From Torymus aiolomorphi (lineage: Eukaryota > Arthropoda > Insecta > Hymenoptera > Torymidae), in contig CM070877.1 in the NCBI GenBank assembly GCA_036365515.1, positions 66,104,522 through 66,168,521 of the forward strand: a stretch of DNA of 64,000 bases. Direction: 5' to 3'. The translations under genes and the position numbers were made by a program. The notes beneath the pieces are model-generated. The model was not told the DNA's origin and ran no database searches. It worked only from the letters and a program-made list of their open reading frames with translations. Positions 59,028 to 64,000 of the stretch are shown in pieces; positions within the stretch are counted from its first letter, which is position 1, and every line of letters begins with the position of its first letter.

Positions 59028-59333
59028 GTAGACTATCCGGCTGAAAATTCATATGAGACCCACCTGAATCTCACGTGATTCTCAGGTGACTCTCATGCCA
59101 AATTCTCATGAAAGGCTCATGTGAGTCTCATGTTTCCACTAACAATTTTAAATGAATTAATACTATTATTTATTGTAATTAATTGTTTAAATTAATTTAA
59201 TCGTTTTAATTTATTTTCTAATATGAAATTAGAGATGTAAATAAAACTCAATGAAAAAATAAAACAGATGTATATACTTTTAAATGTTTTATTTTATAAA
59301 CGTATAAAAATATGTATTTTGGTACAAATAGTA

Positions 59334-59608
59334 CATTACGATACTATAGTGGCATATAAGTCGCACTTTACGGCACGGCGTGTATAAACGCCCGAACGTA
59401 GCGAGGGCGCTTAACGCCCTGCCCTAAAGATCGACTTATGACACGAGTATCGTACATTATTTTATAGCACTGACTGTATAAATCCGCCATTTCACGCCTA
59501 TTCGTGCGATTGGCAGTCCATTTTTGTACCGTGCAGTATCGCCCGAGCGATAGCGAGGGTGATAAGGACGGTGCAATAATGGACTACTTATATCATGGAG
59601 TGCTATAA
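59334..59608. mobile_element. MITE in the left arm of element C only, TA target duplication
   Basis: The right arm reads straight through (AAATAGTA then TTTTCGCC, reversed at about 62385-62410), whereas the left arm is split here by 275 bases flanked by TA. It is a composite palindrome with CATTACGATACTATAG and GGAGTGCTATAA near its ends, related to 28880-29060. Confidence 0.8.
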
Positions 59609-60017
59609 TACTGTTTCGCCACCCTGAATATGGCCAAATAGAGCGTATGCTCTATTGAAAAAAATCTTGTGATCAATTACATGATTTTTTCCAAAATCCG
59701 GGAATATGCTCTAGTTGATATATAACTCAATTTATTTATTATTTAGCAGTTTAATACTGCTTACAAATGAAGAATGACAGTTTAATGAAACTTTGAACGA
59801 TAATATATTATCGTGCAAATGTTTCATTAGAATGTTAGTATAATTGTTTGCAAGTATTACATTTTAAAAAATAATCAATTTAATTGAAAATATAGAATTA
59901 ACTTTATTATTATAACAATTTTAATGTACCGACACAACTGTAAGTAAATAATAGAGACATGTAACATACCTGCAACATTAGAATAATGTTATTGATGATA
60001 TTTTGCTTAATGTGGAA

Positions 60018-60140
60018 AAAGAAGAAACCATGTTCAACGAGCCTCGTGCTCGCGCTCTCGACGCCGACCCGTGATAGCAAATTCACACGAGGCCGGCGCC
60101 GAGCGCGCCCACGTGTACTCGATATTAGTAGATACCGCAA
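60018..60140. other. GC-rich hairpin core of element C, left-arm copy
   Basis: CTCGACGCCGACC and GGCCGGCGCCGAG-type sequence, flanked by GCTCGCGC and GCGCGCCC, aligned with 10205-10320 of element A over about 100 bases with many shared blocks (CGAGGCCGGC, GAGCGCGCCC, TACTCGATA). Confidence 0.7.
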
Positions 60141-61857
60141 GAACAGTCACGATGGCGACGGCGAATGGCCGCGCGAGAAGGCGACGTCTTGGCGATGTTG
60201 TCCCCGTTGACAGAACTCAGCTGAAATTTCGCGTCAAGCCTCATATAACAGAACAAAGTCCAATTAAGTATCTTACAAATTTGTGTCCTGACTGGTCTTG
60301 CCGAATTCACATACAGTTATAAAACCACTTCACATATGAAAGAGTATTGACATGTGGATGGCTTTACTATAGTTTATAAATTTTAATCGATTTTTAAATA
60401 AATTGTTTGTACATTCATTATTTTATTTCACATAATTGAGGTTTTTTGTCCACCACTCATTGTTATAGTGTAATATACATTTTAAAATATTTTAAATTAT
60501 ATATTTGTTCATTTTGTTATTTTGTTATAGGCATATCTTCTTTGAGATCCACAATTCAGTTGTTCATTGATAGATTTAGGACTTGGGTGGCTTTAGCGTA
60601 AGAAATATATTTGGACCCAATGAACTAAATAATATTGTAGATCTCTTATACAAGAGGGCCAAAATCAACTTTAATCATGTGCAAACTCTAGCTAAAGAGA
60701 CCAAATACCTATAAGCATACAAAATTTTCTAATTACATAGAATATTTTATATATTCATAGGTAGTGCCTTTAGTTACAACTTTTATTAGTCGATAAGTCA
60801 CTTATGGGCTGGGTGACTTTATCACAGGAAATATTGGGATCATATGGACAAAATACCTTGATCATATTTGACTATAACAGTTATGACATGTACGTATTAC
60901 TTTTACAAATAAAATTTTTATTTAACATGACATTTTTACAAAATCATACTTACATTTTCTGTTATTTTAAAATAATGTTTTAATAAAATACTTCACCATT
61001 ATGGTCACAAAGAATCATATTACATATGATGCCATTAGGTCCATCGGGTTCAAATATATCCAGCGGTAAAGTTACTCATCCTATATTGAGTACTTATAAA
61101 TGTGGATTTTTATAATCAATTATGGTATTAATTTATTTATATTAGGACTAGTTCTATGTATAAATGAATATTGTGAAAGAGTTTAAATTATACGATGACT
61201 CATATCAAATAGTATTGATATGTGCGTAGCTTGGACTGTACTTACTTTTATGCTATATAAGTTATTGTTATAAAATTTACAGCTAAAGAAGAAACCCATG
61301 CTTTATTGTTTAATGCTTCTTAAGTAATCGTAAGTGTGGATTTTTTATAATAAATTATGGTATTAATTTATTTATATTATGACCCGTTCTATTTATAAAT
61401 GAATAATGTGAAAGAGTTAAAATTATATAATTACTCATATTAAATAGTATTGGCATGTGCGTAGCTTGAACTGTACTTTCTTTAATGTTATATTTATGCT
61501 TATTCGCAAGTATTTTATATATAACTCTATACAATTTCCAATAAAAGAAGAACCCATACATTATTGCTAAATGATACTTGATCATTAAAATATATTGTTT
61601 TACAGCTTGTTTATTAAATGCAGCAATACATTAAAAACAATATTATATTCATAACATATAGCCTTTTACTAACTGTAAGCTCTATTTTAATGATTAAATA
61701 GCATTTAGCAATAATGTATTGGAGACAGGACAGAATCAAAAATAAATGAATGTCTAAGGCCTTACCTAGATAGAAACGTGAAGAACATAATAAGCGCGAA
61801 GATGACAACTAGACTTAACCTATAGGCAACGTCTGCAAGAAACTCGGCATGGCTTCA

Positions 61858-61980
61858 GAGATGTTCTTGCGGTATCTACTAATATCGAGTACACGTGGGC
61901 GCGCTCGGCGCCGGCCTCGTGTGAATTTGCTATCACGGGTCGGCGTCGAGAGCGCGAGCACGAGGCTCGTTGAACATCGT
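61858..61980. other. GC-rich hairpin core of element C, right-arm copy
   Basis: Nearly identical inverted copy of 60018-60140. It is preceded by GAAACTCGGCATGGC, a block also seen near 20170 at the centre of element A. Confidence 0.7.
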
Positions 61981-62702
61981 TTCTTCTTTTTCCACATTAA
62001 GCAAAATATCATCAATAACATTATTCTAATGTTGCAGGTATGTTACATGTCTCTATTATTTACTTACAGTTGTGTCGGTACATTGCAATTGTTATAATAA
62101 TAAAGTTAATTCTATATTTTCAATTAAATTGATTATTTTTTAAAATGTAATACTTGCAAACAATTATACTAACATTCTAATGAAACATTTGCACGATAAT
62201 ATATTATCGTTCAAAGTTTCATTAAACTGTTATTCTTCATTTAGAAGCAGTATTAAACTGCTAAATAATAAATAAATTGAGTTATACATCAAGCTGAGCA
62301 TATTCCCGGATTTTGGAAAAAATCATTTAATTGATCACAAGATTATTTTCAATAGGGCATACGCTCTATTTGGCCATATTCAGGGTGGCGAAAATACTAT
62401 TTATACCGAAATACATATTTTTATACTTTTATAAAATAAAACATTTAAAAATATATACATCTGTTTTATTTTTTCATTGAGTTTTATTTACATCTCTAAT
62501 TTCATATTAGAAAATAAATTAAAACGATTAAATTAATTTAAATAATTAATTACAATAAAAAATAGTATTAATTCATTTAAAATTGTTAGTGGAAACATGA
62601 GACTCACATGAGACTTACATGAGAATTTGGCATGAGACTCACCTGAGAATCACGTGAGATTCAAGCGAGTCTCATATGAATTTTTTCAGCCGGATTGTCT
62701 AC

Positions 62703-62892
62703 ATCCATGTGGATTAGTTGGAATCCACGTGGATTCCAACAAATCCACGTGGATTTTTCAAATCGGGTTGGTTTCTCAGAATCCACATGGATTTCAAATA
62801 ATCCACATGGATTTTCATCATGATATCCACATGGATGATCCACGCGGATATCCATTTGAATCCATGTGGAATCCATGTCAATCCACGTGGAT
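62703..62892. repeat. array of ATCCACGTGGAT palindromes, right
   Basis: Right-arm counterpart of 58789-59027 with about 12 copies. The second palindrome set is at 62600-62680. Confidence 0.92.
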
Positions 62893-63049
62893 ATTTTCAA
62901 CAGGGATACATACAGTCACACACTCACACGTACATTAAAGCTGCAGTTTATACGCACTGATACATTTAGTCATAATGTTTGTCAATTATGCAAGCATGTA
63001 CACAGTTGTGAAAATAAAACTTATTTTTTAATGCTGAATTTCGGCTAAC

Positions 63050-63118
63050 TCGCGCGATTATCGCGTGATTATCGCGCCAGAAAATGGTCGATAAACTGGC
63101 ACGATCTTCGCACGATAT
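63050..63118. repeat. ATCGCGCGAT palindrome array, right
   Basis: Right-arm counterpart of 58531-58630, with fewer copies. Confidence 0.8.
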
Positions 63119-63336
63119 TTTTCAATAGGGATTTGTGGATATCTGTCGCTTTTTTCTAAAATGTTTTGATTTTTGGTTGATGGGACCAGGGTAATCATGT
63201 TCAGGGGATCAAAATACATCAGAAAAGTGTCTTGTCACTATAAAAAAAATTTTTTTTTGGCTCGAATTTTCTGTTATTTTTTTTCGAATTACCCATGTTT
63301 ATGCAAGTTTTTTGAGGTTATGATATATATACATCT

Positions 63337-63412
<76 letters not shown>

Positions 63413-63505
63413 ACACACACACCCACACACACACACACACACAGACACACACACAGACACACACGCACACACGCACACACACCCACCCACCCGCGCGCGC
63501 GCGCA
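63337..63505 (+). repeat. (CA)n microsatellite with CCCA and GCGC end
   Basis: CA units with CCCA, GACA and GCACA interruptions and a (GC)n end near 63492-63503, immediately outside element C. Confidence 0.95.
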
Positions 63506-63691
63506 AGGACACACCCTTTGTTTTCTAGATATGTCGATTATTGTAGTACATCTAAAGTATTCGATAACATACGATCCTTTCTCTTAGACAGGCAAGGAAA
63601 AACATACGTCAAATTATTTCAACTGAATTCTGTAAAACTTTTAATTTATTAATACCTAGTAAAGGTCGACAATATTGTACATATTTACACT

Positions 63692-63697
63692 TTTATT
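63692..63697 (-). terminator. AATAAA polyadenylation signal
   Basis: AATAAA on the minus strand, nine bases after the stop codon of the putative terminal exon. The position supports a genuine gene end. Confidence 0.55.
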
Positions 63698-63705
63698 GAC
63701 TATCA

Positions 63706-63784
63706 CTAAGTTTCTATTACTTCAGTATCACTACAATCACTAGATAAATTACTGTCATCAGAATCACTTTCTTCACCAATATCA
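63706..63784 (-). CDS. putative terminal exon, acidic Ser/Asp-rich tail
   Basis: Begins after a polypyrimidine-type acceptor (TATCTTTCACAG) and runs to TAG at 63706-63708. In the frame that is acidic it encodes DIGEESDSDDSNLSSDCSD then TEVIET, the kind of disordered Ser/Asp tail common at the ends of nuclear proteins. A polyadenylation signal follows at once. The protein is not recognisable from this piece. The phase does not join cleanly to the exon upstream through a standard GT donor, so the exact boundary is open. Confidence 0.5.
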
Positions 63785-63854
63785 CTGTGAAAGATATAGA
63801 TTATTTTATTCAGTAAATAAAATATTTGTTATAAACTATTTAAATATGTTTAAC

Positions 63855-63975
63855 TTTCGTCAATAAATTGTTTTAATGATTCTGAAACTTCAATTTTTTT
63901 GTATTGCTTAATTCTATTTTCTATTAATATCAGAGAAATTTTCGGATCTGTTAGGTGCACAGCTCTATTAAACGT
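63855..63975 (-). CDS. putative penultimate exon of the same gene
   Basis: Bounded by TTCTATAG (acceptor) and GAAAGTTAAAC (weak GT donor). One frame is open throughout and reads AVHLTDPKISLILIENRIK then KKIEVSESLKQFIDE. The next intron is only about 70 bases, common in compact insect genes. If unspliced, the frame ends two codons later at TAA, so this could instead be the last exon. Upstream exons lie beyond the window edge. Confidence 0.45.
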
Positions 63976-64000
63976 CTATAGAATAAATAAATGAATATAT

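Larger units (their letters stand above)
58316..63325. mobile_element. element C: 5-kb foldback element with TA target duplication
   Basis: Ends TATCCTAATCTCAAAC and, reversed, TATCATAACCTCAAAA lie next to TA (58314-58315 and 63326-63327). The arms match over about 1.5-1.8 kb: 58316-58650 with 63040-63325, 58789-59330 with 62400-62895, 59640-59950 with 62090-62390 and 59960-60140 with 61850-62040. The middle (60200-61800) is not palindromic and carries diverged repeats of an AGTATTGACATGTG block and of an AAGAAGAACCCAT block. No transposase. It shares landmarks with element A. A MITE is present in the left arm only. Confidence 0.85.

Noticed and set aside
58762..59078. Trp/Asp/Ile-rich proteins over the ATCCACGTGGAT array
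   Set aside because: Repeat-derived frames with counterparts on the opposite strand and in the other arm.

Overview
The window is gene-poor, repeat-dense eukaryotic DNA. It is AT-rich with GC-rich islets, has many dinucleotide microsatellites, and carries a transposon mix typical of insects: BEL/Pao, Gypsy-type solo LTRs, a DD41D (rosa-type) mariner, a pogo/Tigger-like DDE element, an R1-clade LINE, a CR1/L2-like LINE fragment and Helitron remnants. I infer an arthropod, most likely an insect; the order cannot be fixed from this sequence. There is no rRNA, convincing tRNA, operon or CRISPR array. The only candidate host gene is the 3' end of a minus-strand gene at the right edge (63.69-63.98 kb).

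Layout. 1-2.5 kb: 3' end of a BEL/Pao polyprotein (integrase) and its probable LTR. 2.5-6.8 kb: a degenerate GTGAG-rich repeat tract, a G-rich minisatellite, a TATA-containing promoter-like block and a 210-bp (GA)n. 6.8-23.4 kb: element A, a foldback element whose arms meet near 20.39 kb. Its left arm has been invaded by a smaller foldback (8.3-9.9 kb), a mariner (10.946-14.167 kb) and a DDE element (14.456-19.368 kb). 24.4-27.9 kb: a second inverted-repeat element whose loop holds a broken Helitron helicase and a small open ORF with an internal duplication. 29.3-54.4 kb: a pair of inverted arms enclosing 14 kb. That interior contains a 12,066-bp foldback element (33,376-45,441) bounded by TA and built from 93-bp tandem repeats in opposite orientations, followed by a Helitron Rep fragment. 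The right arm carries a 5.2-kb R1-clade LINE with a 13-bp target duplication. 54.4-58.3 kb: an unrecognised decayed ORF, a 5'-truncated LINE and (GA)n tracts. 58.316-63.325 kb: element C, a 5-kb TA-bounded foldback related to element A. 63.3-64 kb: (CA)n and the putative host exons.

The dominant theme is inverted repeats nested inside inverted repeats. Elements A and C share several landmarks (an array of ATCGCGCGAT-like palindromes, a GC-rich hairpin core, a block near AGTATTGACATGTG, and a GAAACTCGGCATG block), so they look like two subfamilies of one foldback family with no visible transposase. Most appear to be TA-targeting, so they may be mobilised in trans by mariner-type transposases such as the rosa-type one here, which is itself broken by one frameshift. 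All coding remnants except the small ORF at 25.49-25.89 kb and the edge exons are visibly damaged or cut off. Coordinates of repeat arms come from reading alignments by eye and are good to tens of bases unless a target-site duplication fixes them.
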